64,000 bases of DNA from Arenibaculum pallidiluteum (GCF_017355985.1 NZ_JAFIQU010000004.1:340965-404964), one strand, 5' to 3'. Shown: positions 9,725 to 21,319, counted from the stretch's first letter. The notes: a model not told the origin generated them from the letters alone. Numbers and translations: made by a program.

Positions 9725-10627
9725 TCAGGCTTTTCCGGCAAGCATCCTGATAATTCCCGAAAAATCCTTGGCCCCGTGACCTGCATTGCTGAACAAGGCG
9801 TACAAGGCGGCAGCCTCCGCGCCCAGCGGCGTGGCGGCGCCGCTTGCATGCGCCGTCTGCTGGGCGAGCCGGAGGTCCTTCAGCATCATGTCCGCGGTGA
9901 ATCCAGGGGCGTAGTCACGGTTGGCGGGCGAGTTCGGCACCGGGCCGGGCACCGGGCAATAGGTCGTCAGCGACCAGCACTGCCCCGAGGACCGGGACGC
10001 CACGTCGAACAGCTTCTGGGCATCGAGGCCGAGCCGTTCCGCGAGGGCGAACGCCTCCGAGACGGCGATCATCGAGATGCCCAGGATCATGTTGTTGCAG
10101 ATCTTCGCGGCCTGACCGGTACCAGGCCCGCCGGTGTGCACGATCGTCTTGCCCATCGCCGCGAGCACGGGCTCGGCCCGGGCGAAGGCCTGCTCCTCGC
10201 CTCCAACCATGAAGGTCAGCGTCGCCGCAGAGGCGCCGCCCACGCCGCCCGACACGGGCGCATCGACCATCTCGAACCCCTTCTCGGCGGCGGCCCGGTT
10301 CACGGCGCGGGCGCTGTCGACATCTATGGTCGAGCAGTCGACCAGCAGCGCACCGGGGCGGGCGGCGGCGATGACGCCGCCTTCTCCGCCCCCGTCACCC
10401 ATGTAGACCGCGCGCACATGCGGACCGGCAGGCAGCATGGTAACGATACAGTCGGCGGCGGCCGCGGCGGCCGCGGCCGAATCCGCCGGCTCGACGCCGG
10501 CCTCCGCCGCGCGCGACAGGTTGCCCTCGACCATGTCGAAACCGACGACGCGGTGCCCCGCCTTCACCAGGTTGGCCGCCATCGGCCCACCCATGTTGCC
10601 GAGTCCGATGAACGCGACGCTGGCCAT
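9725..10627 (-). CDS. mmsB: 3-hydroxyisobutyrate dehydrogenase
   Basis: 300 residues. NAD-dependent oxidation of 3-hydroxyisobutyrate to methylmalonate semialdehyde in valine breakdown. Rossmann motif FIGLGNMGGPMAANL at the N-terminus, substrate loop DAPVSGGVGGA, and the catalytic-lysine segment GTGQAAKICNNM are all present. The start at 10627 follows a GGAGG site; the frame runs 12 codons further into the upstream gene. Last gene of a three-gene operon with the hydrolase and acyl-CoA dehydrogenase. Confidence 0.92.
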   Translation of the reverse strand: MASVAFIGLGNMGGPMAANLVKAGHRVVGFDMVEGNLSRAAEAGVEPADSAAAAAAAADCIVTMLPAGPHVRAVYMGDGGGEGGVIAAARPGALLVDCSTIDVDSARAVNRAAAEKGFEMVDAPVSGGVGGASAATLTFMVGGEEQAFARAEPVLAAMGKTIVHTGGPGTGQAAKICNNMILGISMIAVSEAFALAERLGLDAQKLFDVASRSSGQCWSLTTYCPVPGPVPNSPANRDYAPGFTADMMLKDLRLAQQTAHASGAATPLGAEAAALYALFSNAGHGAKDFSGIIRMLAGKA

Positions 10628-10659
10628 GGGGCTCCTCCCTTCCTGTTCTTGCGGGCGCG

Positions 10660-11736
10660 TCATTCGCCGAAGCTCAGGTCCCGCTCGCCGAGCGGGGCGA
10701 AGTGGGACTCGACCAGTGCGTCGTCGACGGCCTCAAGGGTGGCGGGCTGCCACTTCGGCGTCTTGTCCTTGTCGACCAGCACGGCTCGGATCCCTTCGTA
10801 GAAGTCATGCCCCCGCATGCAGGCCTGGCTCAGCCGGTACTCCATGCGCATCGCGTCGTCGAAGCCCATGCCGGCGCCGATGCGCAGCTGCCTCAACGTA
10901 ACCTTGAGGCTGGTCGGTGACATTTGGCTCAAGACGGTCAACGTCACCTTCGCCCAATCGGTTCCCTCCCGCTGGAGGGCATCGATGATTTCTTCGATTC
11001 CTTCGAATCCGAAGCAGCGGTCGATGGCCGCGCGGTTCTCCGCGATCGCGGCAGGTCCGGGATCGCCCCGGTGCCGCGCGACCACCACATCGATCGCCGG
11101 CGCTCCGCCCCCGAGCTCCGCGCCTTCCAGGTCGGCGAGAAGCGCCTCGACGCCCTCGGAGGGCAGGTAGGCCGTGGCAATCCCCGTGTGGAGGAGGTCG
11201 GCCGCCCCGAGCCGGGCGCCGGTCAGTGCCAGATAGGTCCCGATACGGCCCGGGCAGCGCGGCAGGAACCAGCTTCCGCCGACATCGGGGAAGAGCCCGA
11301 TGCCGGTCTCGGGCATCGCGAACAGGGTCCGCTCCGTCGCGATCCGATGCGAGCCGTGGACCGACAGGCCGACGCCGCCGCCCATGGTGATCCCGTCGAT
11401 CACCGCGACATAGGGTTTCGGGAAATGGTGGATGCAGTGGTTGAGGAGGTATTCCTCGCGGAAGAAGTCGCGGGTCAGCGCGCCCGCGCCATCGCCCCCG
11501 CGCCGGGCCGCCATGCCGTCCTCCCAGACGGCGAGCACGTCTCCGCCTGCGCAGAAAGCGCGATCCCCCGCCCCGCGCACGACGACGGCGCGCACCGCGG
11601 GATCCTCTGCCCAGGCCCGCAGGCGGGGCGAGAAGGCGCGGATCATCGCCAGGTTCAGCGCGTTCAGCGCCTTCGGGCGGTTCAGAGTCACCAGCCCGAG
11701 CGCGCCGCGCCGCTCGAACAGGATTTCGTCGGTCAT
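10660..11736 (-). CDS. 3-hydroxyisobutyryl-CoA hydrolase (crotonase family)
   Basis: 358 residues, the length of the hydrolase branch of the crotonase fold rather than the roughly 260 of enoyl-CoA hydratases. Marks are LNRPKALNALN, the oxyanion-hole loops AGGDV and GGGVGLSVHG, PETGIGLFPDVGGSW, and a C-terminal EGIRAVLVDKDKTPKW typical of HIBCH. It releases CoA from 3-hydroxyisobutyryl-CoA. It sits between the acyl-CoA dehydrogenase (19 bases upstream) and mmsB (32 bases downstream). Together they cover three successive steps of valine degradation. Confidence 0.92.
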   Translation of the reverse strand: MTDEILFERRGALGLVTLNRPKALNALNLAMIRAFSPRLRAWAEDPAVRAVVVRGAGDRAFCAGGDVLAVWEDGMAARRGGDGAGALTRDFFREEYLLNHCIHHFPKPYVAVIDGITMGGGVGLSVHGSHRIATERTLFAMPETGIGLFPDVGGSWFLPRCPGRIGTYLALTGARLGAADLLHTGIATAYLPSEGVEALLADLEGAELGGGAPAIDVVVARHRGDPGPAAIAENRAAIDRCFGFEGIEEIIDALQREGTDWAKVTLTVLSQMSPTSLKVTLRQLRIGAGMGFDDAMRMEYRLSQACMRGHDFYEGIRAVLVDKDKTPKWQPATLEAVDDALVESHFAPLGERDLSFGE

Positions 11737-11755
11737 GGCTCCTCGCGGGTTCGGT

Positions 11756-12895
11756 TCAGGCCTGGAGCAGGCGACGGGCCACGATCACCCGCATGATCTC
11801 GTTCGTGCCTTCGAGGATGCGATGGACACGCAGGTCCCGCAGGTAGCGCTCGATGGGGTACTCGCGGATGTAGCCGTAGCCGCCATGCAGCTGCAGCGCC
11901 TCGTCGACGACGTGAAAGGCCGCGTCCGTCGCATAGCGCTTGGCCATGGCGCAGTGCATCGTCGCCTCGGGATGACCGTGGTCGAGCCGGGCGGCCGCGC
12001 GATGCACCAGGAGGCGCGCGGCCTCCAGCTCGGTCGCCATGTCGGCGAGCTTGAACTGCAGCGCCTGGAACTCGGCGAGGCGGCGGCCGAACTGGCTGCG
12101 CACGCCCATATGCTCCCGGGCCGCCTCCAGGCAGAAGCGAGCGCCGCCCAGCGAGCAGGCGGCGATGTTCAAGCGGCCGCCGTCGAGGCCCTTCATCGCG
12201 ATTCGGAAGCCATCCCCCTCTTCGCCCAGCCGGTTAGCGACGGGAACCCGGCAGTCCTCGAAGATCACCGCCGCGGTCGGCTGGCTGTTCCAGCCGAGCT
12301 TGCGTTCCTTCTTCCCGAAAGACAGCCCGGGCGTGCCCTTCTCGACCACGATGCAGGAAATCCCTCGGGGCCCCGCCTCGCCCGTGCGGACCATGCAGAC
12401 ATAGACGTCAGAGGCGCCCCCGCCCGAGATGAAGGCCTTCGATCCGTTCAGGACATAGTGGTCGCCTTGACGCTCGGCGCGGGTCTTCAGCGAGGCCGCG
12501 TCCGACCCCGCGCCCGGCTCGGTCAGGCAGTAGCTCGCGAACCACTCCATGGCGGTCAGCCGGGGGACCCAGCGGGTCCGCTGCTCGGCCGAGCCGAACG
12601 CATCGATCATCCAGGCCGCCATGTTGTGAATCGAGAGATAGGCGGCGGTCGACGGATCGGCGTGGGCAAGTTCCTCGAAGATCAGCGCAGCATCGAGACG
12701 GGTCAGGTTCGAGCCGCCATGCGCCTCGCCGCAGTAGATCCCGGCGAATCCGAGCTCCGCCGCCTTGCGCAGCGCCTCGACCGGAAAGACCTGATTCTCG
12801 TCCCACTCGCCCGCGTGGGGTTCCAGCGTCTCAGCGGCGAAATTCCGCGCCAGATCCTGGAAGGCCCGCTGGTCCTCGGTGAGTTCGAAATCCAT
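11756..12895 (-). CDS. Acyl-CoA dehydrogenase, probably isobutyryl-CoA dehydrogenase
   Basis: 379 residues, FAD enzyme. Family signatures CLTEPGAGSDAASLKT and the C-terminal LHGGYGYIREYPIERYLRD are clear. The catalytic Glu is in RILEGTNEIMR, as in short-chain and isobutyryl enzymes. The substrate is inferred from the two valine-pathway genes downstream. The start at 12895 follows GGGGAACG and gives the standard N-terminus MDFELTEDQRAF; the frame upstream is non-coding and contains the promoter. Confidence 0.92.
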   Translation of the reverse strand: MDFELTEDQRAFQDLARNFAAETLEPHAGEWDENQVFPVEALRKAAELGFAGIYCGEAHGGSNLTRLDAALIFEELAHADPSTAAYLSIHNMAAWMIDAFGSAEQRTRWVPRLTAMEWFASYCLTEPGAGSDAASLKTRAERQGDHYVLNGSKAFISGGGASDVYVCMVRTGEAGPRGISCIVVEKGTPGLSFGKKERKLGWNSQPTAAVIFEDCRVPVANRLGEEGDGFRIAMKGLDGGRLNIAACSLGGARFCLEAAREHMGVRSQFGRRLAEFQALQFKLADMATELEAARLLVHRAAARLDHGHPEATMHCAMAKRYATDAAFHVVDEALQLHGGYGYIREYPIERYLRDLRVHRILEGTNEIMRVIVARRLLQA

Positions 12896-12929
12896 AGGGC
12901 GTTCCCCGGTTATTTTATTGTTTAATGAG

Positions 12930-12957
12930 ATGATAAGGACGGCGTCGCACCTGTCAA
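12930..12957 (-). promoter_or_regulatory. Sigma-70 promoter of the isobutyrate/valine operon
   Basis: Read leftwards: TTGACA (12957-12952), a 16-base spacer, TATCAT (12935-12930). Transcription would begin near 12923 and give a short A/T-rich leader before the acyl-CoA dehydrogenase. The -35 is perfect and the -10 differs at one base. Confidence 0.7.
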
Positions 12958-13072
12958 TCGAAGCGCCGCCCGCACGGTGCCCGGGCCGCACCGCCCACGG
13001 CGGCATCCGCAGGCGAGGAACGCCGCCCTGGGCACTGTGTTAGCCATCGGACGAAGGCAAGGCGAGGCCCAG

Positions 13073-14034
13073 ATGAAAATCGCTGTCGTCCTGAATGCGG
13101 CCGCGGGATCTCTGCTGGGCGAGACGGTTCCGGATGTCGCGACGCGGATCGAGCAGATCCTGCACGAGGCCGGGCACGAGCCGCAGGTCGAGACGGCGTC
13201 CGGCGCGGGAATCGTGCCGCTGATCGAGCGGGCCGCCGCGTCGGATGCGGACGCGGTGATCGTCGGAGGCGGCGACGGGACGGTCGCCTGCGCCGCCAAC
13301 CGCCTCATTGGCACCGGCAAGGCCCTGGGCATCCTGCCGCTGGGAACGCTGAACCTCTATGCCGGGGACCTCGGCGTCCCGAGCGGGATCGACGAGGCCG
13401 TGCGCGCGCTGGCCTTCGGCACGGTGCGCCCGCTGGACGTCGGCGAGGTGAACGGGCGCCTCTTTCTAAATCATTCGGTCCTCGGCCTCTACCCGCGCAT
13501 CGTCGAGGACCGCGAGGAGACGCGCGAGCATCTGGGCGTGCGGAAATGGCGGCTGTCCAAGTGGCCGGCCATGGCGCTCGCGGTGCTGCGGGCCCTGCGC
13601 GACTATCCCATGCTCAATGTCACGCTGATGGCCGATGGCCGGCGCAGGCACTTCCTGACACCGGCCCTTGCCGTCGCCAACAACGCCTACGACGACGGCT
13701 ATCGTGCCTTCCTCAAGCGGAGCCGGCTCGATTCCGGCAAGCTTGCCCTCTATGTCGCAAAGCACCGGTCTCCCTGGCGGATGCTGAAGCTTATCCTGTC
13801 CATCGGCCTCGGGCGCTGGCAGCAGGACGACGAACTCGAGGTGCTTGAGCTCCGCGAGTTCACGGTGACGACGCTGCGCGGACGCCTGCGCGTCGCAAAC
13901 GACGGCGAGGTCGAGCGCCTTTCCGCGCCGCTGCGCTATCGGATCCGCCCGGGCGCGCTGGACGTCCTCGTGCCGGCGGCGCCCGAAGGGCGCGCGCCGG
14001 CCGGGCTGCGGGCATCGCGCGAGGGAACCGCCGC

Positions 14035-14038
<4 letters not shown>
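13073..14038 (+). CDS. Diacylglycerol kinase family lipid kinase
   Basis: 321 residues. The catalytic N-domain has the nucleotide motif VGGGDGTVACAAN and LGILPLGTLN, then a beta-rich C-domain, as in YegS/DgkB-like lipid kinases. Expected to phosphorylate a membrane lipid; the substrate is unknown. No membrane helix, so a peripheral protein. The start at 13073 follows AAGGCGAGG and gives the family N-terminus MKIAVVLNAAAG. Its stop overlaps the phosphoesterase start (ATGA), so the pair is coupled. Confidence 0.88.
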
Positions 14039-15955
<1,917 letters not shown>

Positions 15956-15969
15956 GGTCGGATACGCGG

Positions 15970-16950
15970 TCAGTCCGGGAGCCGCGCCGCGAAGCGGAGC
16001 AGGCATTCGTCGTGCCAGGTGGTCCGCCCGGCGCCATGAAAGCCGACATGGCCGCCCCGCCGGGACACGAGCGGCACAAGGCTGGGATTCCGCGACCAGT
16101 CGCGGGCGGCATAGATCCGACCGGGGATCCAGGGATCGTCGAGCGCATGGATCACCAGCGTCGGCACCCGGATCGCGTCCAGGTACCGTGCCGCCGAGTT
16201 GACGGCGTAGTATTCCTCCGCGCCGCTCCAGCCGTTGCGGGGCGCAATGAAGCGGTCGTCGAACTCCCAGGTGTCGCGCACGGCGGCAACGACCGCGGGC
16301 TCGCCTGGCTCCAGCGGCCCGGCGAGCGCCTCGGCCTTCATCGCCAGCAGCAGGTGGCGGTGATAGAACCGGTTCCGCGGCCGCAGGAAGGCAATTGAGG
16401 TCGCCCGCAGGTCGATCGGCGCCGAGATGCTGGCGCCTGCCCGGACGACCGCGGGAGCTCCCTCACCGAGCATTTTGAGCACGCAGTTCCCGCCGAGCGA
16501 GTAGCCGACGACCATGAGCCCCGCCTCCAGCAGCGGCGCCGGAAGGGCCTCGATGACGCGGCGCAGGTCCTCGGTGCGGCCGGCGTGGTAGAGCTGCCGG
16601 CAGAGCGGCCGCGTGCCGCCTGCTCCGCGCAGGTTCAGCCGCAGGACGGAATGACCGCCCTTCAGCAGCGCGGCGGTGCTGACCCGCATGTAGGCGCTTT
16701 CGGCGCTGCCCGTGAGGCCGTGCACGAGCAGGGCCAGCGGGCAGCCCAGCGCGGGGCGTTCCGGCCGGTCCAGAACCCCGACCAGCACGTCGCCCGTGCC
16801 GTCCTGCATGGGAAAACGCAGTACCTGCGGCGTCGCGGCGCTGCGCAGGCGCGGCGGCCGCAACGTGTTGCGCAGGGTCTGGAGGTCGCCGCCGACCCAG
16901 GGGAGCCGCGGCCGGAAGGCGGGAAAATCAGAAACCGTCGAGTTCACCAT
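15970..16950 (-). CDS. YheT-family alpha/beta hydrolase
   Basis: 326 residues. Pattern of the YheT/ABHD1-3 group: a PWVGGDLQTL N-terminus, oxyanion region HGLTGSAESAYM, nucleophile GYSLGGN, acid HALDDPW, and catalytic His in RRGGHVGFHG. Probably a lipid or ester hydrolase; natural substrate unknown. The start at 16950 lies inside the 3' end of the upstream gene (23-base overlap). The in-frame extension to 17052 is unlikely, being Arg/Ser-rich shadow of that gene. Confidence 0.85.
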   Translation of the reverse strand: MVNSTVSDFPAFRPRLPWVGGDLQTLRNTLRPPRLRSAATPQVLRFPMQDGTGDVLVGVLDRPERPALGCPLALLVHGLTGSAESAYMRVSTAALLKGGHSVLRLNLRGAGGTRPLCRQLYHAGRTEDLRRVIEALPAPLLEAGLMVVGYSLGGNCVLKMLGEGAPAVVRAGASISAPIDLRATSIAFLRPRNRFYHRHLLLAMKAEALAGPLEPGEPAVVAAVRDTWEFDDRFIAPRNGWSGAEEYYAVNSAARYLDAIRVPTLVIHALDDPWIPGRIYAARDWSRNPSLVPLVSRRGGHVGFHGAGRTTWHDECLLRFAARLPD

Positions 16951-17386
16951 GGAACCGGTCGTGCGCCCCGAGGATCGCTCCGTAGAACGGGTTCCTGCGG
17001 ACGAATTCCGTATAGTCCCTCTGGCGCCGCCGGTCGGCCTGGAGCCAGGCATCGGCCGCCGCCTGATGCTCCGGATGGATCGACAGGAGATAGAAGGCCG
17101 CCTGCTCGACCGAGCCGATCTCCGCCTCGTCGAGCCTTTCCAGGATCGCGCCCATATGGGACGGCAGCAGCGCCATGAAGGGCAGCGTGCTGCCCGCCGC
17201 CCGGCGGTTCCTCTCGAAGGCCGTCTGCAGCTTCTCGATGATCTTCAGGAAGAGCGGCCGGCGCGTCGTCCAGTCGGCCTCGGCCGCCAGCAGATCGGCG
17301 AGGCTGGAGAACAGCCCCCGCTCGTCCTCGTCCAGGCCTTCCCAGACCGTCTGCGCGGGTCTCTGGATCGGCGTCCCGTCGTTCAT
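16928..17386 (-). CDS. Conserved-looking protein of unknown function
   Basis: 152 residues, predicted helical and cytoplasmic: acidic N-terminus (WEGLDEDERGLFSSLADLL), a middle with RRPLFLKIIEKLQ and LPFMALLPSHMGAIL, and an aromatic end (YTEFVRRNPFYGAIL). I do not recognise the family. The start at 17386 overlaps the previous stop as ATGA and the 3' end overlaps the YheT-like gene by 23 bases, so it is locked into this operon between two alpha/beta hydrolases. GC-rich codon use matches its neighbours, which supports a real gene. Confidence 0.75.
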   Translation of the reverse strand: MNDGTPIQRPAQTVWEGLDEDERGLFSSLADLLAAEADWTTRRPLFLKIIEKLQTAFERNRRAAGSTLPFMALLPSHMGAILERLDEAEIGSVEQAAFYLLSIHPEHQAAADAWLQADRRRQRDYTEFVRRNPFYGAILGAHDRFHGELDGF

Positions 17387-18270
17387 TCGGGCTCCTCCAG
17401 CAGGAAGTCGCGGATCGCGGCGATCTGCCCGTCGGCCATGAGGGCCGGGGCATGGCCGGCATCCTCGACCAAGTGGGTCCGGGCTCGCGGCCCGCGGGTC
17501 GCCATCTCCGCCAGAGTGCCGGGCAGCAGCAGGTCCGAGGAGGCGCCGCGCACCGCCAGAACGGGGCAGGAAATGCGGTCCCAGACCGCCCAGAGATCGA
17601 CGTCCTGCGGGGGCGCGCTGCGGATGGGAACCGAGATACGGGGATCGTAGCCGAGGGCATAGCCCCCACCGGGCAGCGGCCGTGCCTCGTGGCGCGCCAG
17701 ATGCGTCCACTGCGCGTCCGTGAGCGCGCCGAAGGGGGCGTAGGTCGTGCGCATCGCGGCCTCCAGCGCTGCGATGGTCGGAAAGCGCGGGTCCTGGCCG
17801 ACATAGGCGGCGATCCGCTCAAGTGCCGTCTTCGGGACGAAGGGCCCCACGTCGTTCAGCACCAGCCGTCGGATCGGCGTGTTCGGCTGGGCAGCCAGCA
17901 TCATCCCGACCAGCCCGCCCATGGAGGTGCCGATCCAGTCGACGGCTGCGGCACCCGACCGCGCGATCAGGGCCGCGCTGTCGGCCATGTATTGCGGCAG
18001 GCCGTAGAGGTTCGGGTCGGCCAGCCAGTCGCTGCGGCCGCGGCCCGGCATGTCCGGGCACAGCACCCGCAGGCCGGCACCCGCAAGGCCTGCAGCCAGG
18101 AAGTCGAAATCCCGCCCGTTACGCGTCAGGCCGTGGACGCAGACAACGGTGCGGCCGGCATCGGGCGCGCCCCATTCCGCATAGGCGATCCTGTGGAAAC
18201 CCGCCGGGCTGAGCCCGAGAAGGCTCCGCTCTCCAGGAAGCGCCAACGGCTCCGCACCGGTTCCCGTCAT
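17383..18270 (-). CDS. Alpha/beta hydrolase
   Basis: 295 residues. Single-domain alpha/beta hydrolase: oxyanion HGLTRNGRDFDFLA, MPGRGRSDWLADP, nucleophile Ser in GTSMGGLVGM, catalytic His in VEDAGHAPAL. Resembles homoserine O-acetyltransferase-like and esterase proteins, but the substrate cannot be named. It starts nine bases after the decarboxylase and overlaps the next gene by ATGA. Confidence 0.85.
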   Translation of the reverse strand: MTGTGAEPLALPGERSLLGLSPAGFHRIAYAEWGAPDAGRTVVCVHGLTRNGRDFDFLAAGLAGAGLRVLCPDMPGRGRSDWLADPNLYGLPQYMADSAALIARSGAAAVDWIGTSMGGLVGMMLAAQPNTPIRRLVLNDVGPFVPKTALERIAAYVGQDPRFPTIAALEAAMRTTYAPFGALTDAQWTHLARHEARPLPGGGYALGYDPRISVPIRSAPPQDVDLWAVWDRISCPVLAVRGASSDLLLPGTLAEMATRGPRARTHLVEDAGHAPALMADGQIAAIRDFLLEEPE

Positions 18271-18279
18271 CCGGGGCCC

Positions 18280-19536
18280 CTACTCCGCCGCCCGCGCCGT
18301 CGCTTCCGTGGGCTCCATCGCCGGCATCGGAAGGAAGGCCGGGTCGGTGACCTCGACGAAGCGGTCGGGCAGGAAGCCATTGAAGTCCGTCCGCAGCTCC
18401 AGCGTGTAGGCGCCGGCCTGGCCGATCTCGATGTAGTCGCCCTCCCGGACGTCCTCGGCGAGCATGTAGGGTCCCTCCATCACATCGGCCGAATCGCAGG
18501 TGGGCCCGAACAGGCTGAAGGGGGCAAGGCGACCCGACGGCCGCCCGCCTGCCCTCAGGACCCGCATGGGGAAACGCAGGCCGGCATATTTCAGGTCCGA
18601 AAGACTGCCGTAGATCCCGTCGTTGATATAGAGGAATCCCGCACGTCTGAGCTCCACCCGGACCACCAGCGAGGCGCCGGCCGCGACGAGGGCCCGTCCC
18701 GGCTCGCACCAAAGCTCGCAGCCGGGCGCCCGGGCAGCATCGGGCAGCGCGTCACGGATCGCCGCGACATAGGCATCGAGCGGCGGCGGGTAGAGGCCGA
18801 CATAGGGCGCGGGAAAGCCGCCGCCCACGTCCAGGACCGAGACGGGCACGCCCGATCCGCGCAGCACCTCGTCGGCGAGGCGCAGGGCGGTAGCCCAGGA
18901 CGATGGGGTCAGGCACTGGGATCCCACGTGAAAGCACAGACCCGCCTTCTGCCCGCCCGCCTGGACCGCGCGCAGCAGGTCGATGCAGCCGGCGACGTCG
19001 GTGCCGAACTTGCCACCGAGGTCGTAGACGGCGGCGCCGCGCGGCGTCGCAAGCCGCACCATCATGGTGACGTCGTCGGCGTCGCCGGTCTCCTGGCGGA
19101 TCTTGGCGAGCTCGTCGGGATGATCGAGGGCGAAATGGCGGACCCCATACCGGTAGTACGCCTCCCGGATCGCGCCCCGCTGCTTCACGGGATGCATGAA
19201 GTATGCCCTGCTGTCCGCGTAGCGGTCCCGGACGAGCGCGACCTCGGTGAGCGAAGCCGTGTCGAAGTCGCACACGCCGCCGTCGCGCAAGGCGTCGACG
19301 AAGATCGGCTCGGCGTTGCATTTCACGGCGTAGAGCACCCGCCCCGGGAAGGCATCGATGAAGTTCCGCGCGGTCGCGCGCAGCACGTGCGGCCGGAAAC
19401 AGTAGATCGGCTGGTCCGGCCGGATGGCCGAGACCATGGCCGCCGCGTCGGGATAGCGCCCCGCGGCGCCCGAGCCGGGAGCGGCATAGCCCGTCGGAAG
19501 GAGCTGGTCCGCGGTGTTGGCGAAAGGCATTGGCAT
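18280..19536 (-). CDS. PLP-dependent ornithine/lysine decarboxylase (fold III, group IV)
   Basis: 418 residues. Alanine-racemase-fold decarboxylase. The PLP lysine is in LYAVKCNAEP, phosphate binding is by GGGFP and EPGRALV, and the active-site Cys loop of the partner subunit is FGPTCDSADV, as in eukaryotic-type ornithine decarboxylases. Expected product is putrescine or cadaverine. Start 19536 (GGA six bases before) and 19530 are both possible; the frame continues to 19590. First gene of a leftward operon, divergent from an aldehyde dehydrogenase that could oxidise amine-derived aldehydes (inference). Confidence 0.88.
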   Translation of the reverse strand: MPMPFANTADQLLPTGYAAPGSGAAGRYPDAAAMVSAIRPDQPIYCFRPHVLRATARNFIDAFPGRVLYAVKCNAEPIFVDALRDGGVCDFDTASLTEVALVRDRYADSRAYFMHPVKQRGAIREAYYRYGVRHFALDHPDELAKIRQETGDADDVTMMVRLATPRGAAVYDLGGKFGTDVAGCIDLLRAVQAGGQKAGLCFHVGSQCLTPSSWATALRLADEVLRGSGVPVSVLDVGGGFPAPYVGLYPPPLDAYVAAIRDALPDAARAPGCELWCEPGRALVAAGASLVVRVELRRAGFLYINDGIYGSLSDLKYAGLRFPMRVLRAGGRPSGRLAPFSLFGPTCDSADVMEGPYMLAEDVREGDYIEIGQAGAYTLELRTDFNGFLPDRFVEVTDPAFLPMPAMEPTEATARAAE

Positions 19537-19707
19537 TCGCGATCCGTTCGTCTGCGAGGGCCGCGCCGGCGGCCAGGTCATATGTGGCAAAACACCGTGG
19601 CGGCAAAAGCGTCAGCGACCCGCGCCCCGGATTTGCCACGCCCCGTTCTCCGCGGCCCTGGCCGCCGCTGCGCCGTTCGGGCGCGCCCGGCTCCCGCTCT
19701 CGCGCCT

Positions 19708-19736
19708 TTGCCTGCCGCGCGGCTCGCTGCTAAAAC
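19708..19736 (+). promoter_or_regulatory. Possible promoter of the aldehyde dehydrogenase operon
   Basis: TTGCCT (19708-19713), 17 bases, TAAAAC (19731-19736), about 35 bases before the start. Weak matches at both boxes but ideal spacing. Confidence 0.35.
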
Positions 19737-19770
19737 GCTCGGCGCGCGCCAAGACGCACCGGAGGAAACG

Positions 19771-21270
19771 ATGCAGAGCCAAGGCCCCACCCCAGTCCTG
19801 GACCCGCATGCACTTGCCGAGCAGATGTCGGGCAGGCTGCTGATCGGCGGCGAGCTGGTGCCGGCGCGCAGCGGGCGCACCTTCGATGTCGCGAACCCGG
19901 CCACCGGCGTCGTGATCGGTCGCGCCGCCCTGGGCGAGGCGGCGGACGTGGACGCCGCGGTGGCCGCCGCCGTGGCGGGCCAGGCCGCCTGGCGCGAGAT
20001 GGGCGCGCGCGAGCGCGGCAGGCTGGTGGTCGAGTGCGGCCGCCGCCTGAACGAGCACGTCGAGGAGCTCGGGCGCCTGGTCGCGCTGGAGACCGGCAAG
20101 GCGCTTCGGACCGAGAGCCGCGTCGAGGCCAGTATCCTGGCTGACGTCTTCACCTTCTTCGGCGGCCTCGCGCCGGAGCTGAAGGGCGAGACGGTGCCGT
20201 TCAACCCGAAGATGCTGACCCTGACGCAGCGTGAGCCACTGGGCGTGGTGGGGGCCATCATCCCCTGGAACGTGCCCATGATGCTGATGGCGCTGAAGAT
20301 CGCACCGGCGCTGGTCGCCGGCAACGCGGTCGTCGTCAAGTCCGCGGAGGAGGCGCCTTTCGCCGTCCTGCGGGCCTGCGAGATCATGAGCCAGGTCCTG
20401 CCGAAGGGCGTGCTGAACATCCTGTCCGGCTTCGGCCCGGAATGTGGCGGGCCGCTCGTCGCCCATCCCAGGGTGAAGAAGATCACCTTCACGGGCTCTG
20501 TGGAGACGGGCCGCATCGTCTACCGCACGGCCGCCGAGAAGCTGATCCCCGTCACGCTCGAGCTCGGCGGCAAGAGCCCGATGATCGTGATGGACGACGC
20601 CGACCTCGACCGGGCGGTCGAGGGCGCCATGGTGGGCATGCGCTTCACCCGCCAGGGTCAGAGCTGCACCGCCGCCTCGCGCATGCTGGTCCATGACCGC
20701 GTCCACGACGCATTCGTCGCCAAGCTCAAGGCGCGGGTGGATGCCCTGCGGATGGGCGACCCGCTCGACGAGGCCACAGACATCGGCGCGATCGTCTCGC
20801 GCCAGCAATACGACAAGGTCCTCTCCTATATCGAGGTCGGCCGCGGCACGCCCGGCGCCCAGGCGCTGGAATGCTCGTCCATGCCGGAAGACCCGCGGCT
20901 CGCGGGCGGGCTGTTCGTCCGCCCGGTGCTCTTCACCGGGCTCGGCAACGACAGTCGCCTGGCCCGCGAGGAGATCTTCGGCCCGGTGACGTGCATCATC
21001 CGCTTCCGCGACTACGAGGAGGCGATCGCCATGGCGAACGACACCGAATACGGCCTCGCGGCGACGATCTGGACCCGCGACCTGCGCACCGCCATGGACG
21101 CGACGCAGCGGCTCGAGGCGGGGTTCGTCCAGGTGAACCAGAACCTGGTCGTCCAGCCGAACCTCAGTTACGGCGGCGTGAAGACGTCGGGCCTCGGAAA
21201 GGAGGCTTCTCTCGAGTCCATGCTCGAGCACTTCACGCACAAGAAGACGATCATCGTCAACATGACGTGA
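19771..21270 (+). CDS. Aldehyde dehydrogenase family protein
   Basis: 499 residues, NAD(P)-dependent aldehyde oxidation to acid. Catalytic Cys299 in GQSCTAASRM, general base Glu264 in LELGGKSP, oxyanion Asn167 in IIPWNVP, Lys190 in VVVKSAEEAP. Substrate unassigned; the divergent amine decarboxylase suggests aminoaldehydes as one possibility. The start at 19771 follows GGAGGAAACG. The open frame runs more than 2 kb upstream only because the opposite strand codes for other genes. Leads a three-gene run with an Ntn hydrolase and a threonine dehydratase. Confidence 0.92.
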   Translation: MQSQGPTPVLDPHALAEQMSGRLLIGGELVPARSGRTFDVANPATGVVIGRAALGEAADVDAAVAAAVAGQAAWREMGARERGRLVVECGRRLNEHVEELGRLVALETGKALRTESRVEASILADVFTFFGGLAPELKGETVPFNPKMLTLTQREPLGVVGAIIPWNVPMMLMALKIAPALVAGNAVVVKSAEEAPFAVLRACEIMSQVLPKGVLNILSGFGPECGGPLVAHPRVKKITFTGSVETGRIVYRTAAEKLIPVTLELGGKSPMIVMDDADLDRAVEGAMVGMRFTRQGQSCTAASRMLVHDRVHDAFVAKLKARVDALRMGDPLDEATDIGAIVSRQQYDKVLSYIEVGRGTPGAQALECSSMPEDPRLAGGLFVRPVLFTGLGNDSRLAREEIFGPVTCIIRFRDYEEAIAMANDTEYGLAATIWTRDLRTAMDATQRLEAGFVQVNQNLVVQPNLSYGGVKTSGLGKEASLESMLEHFTHKKTIIVNMT

Positions 21271-21319
21271 TCGCCGCCCCGGCGCGCGGACACACCGGGG
21301 CGGCGCAGGAGACGGTGGC

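Noticed and set aside
19578..19606. Leftward promoter TTGCCG-N17-ATATGA before the decarboxylase
   Set aside because: The -10 match is poor; spacing alone is not enough to call it.
17452..19770. Upstream extension of the aldehyde dehydrogenase frame
   Set aside because: Antisense to the hydrolase and decarboxylase genes; the true start at 19771 has a strong ribosome site.
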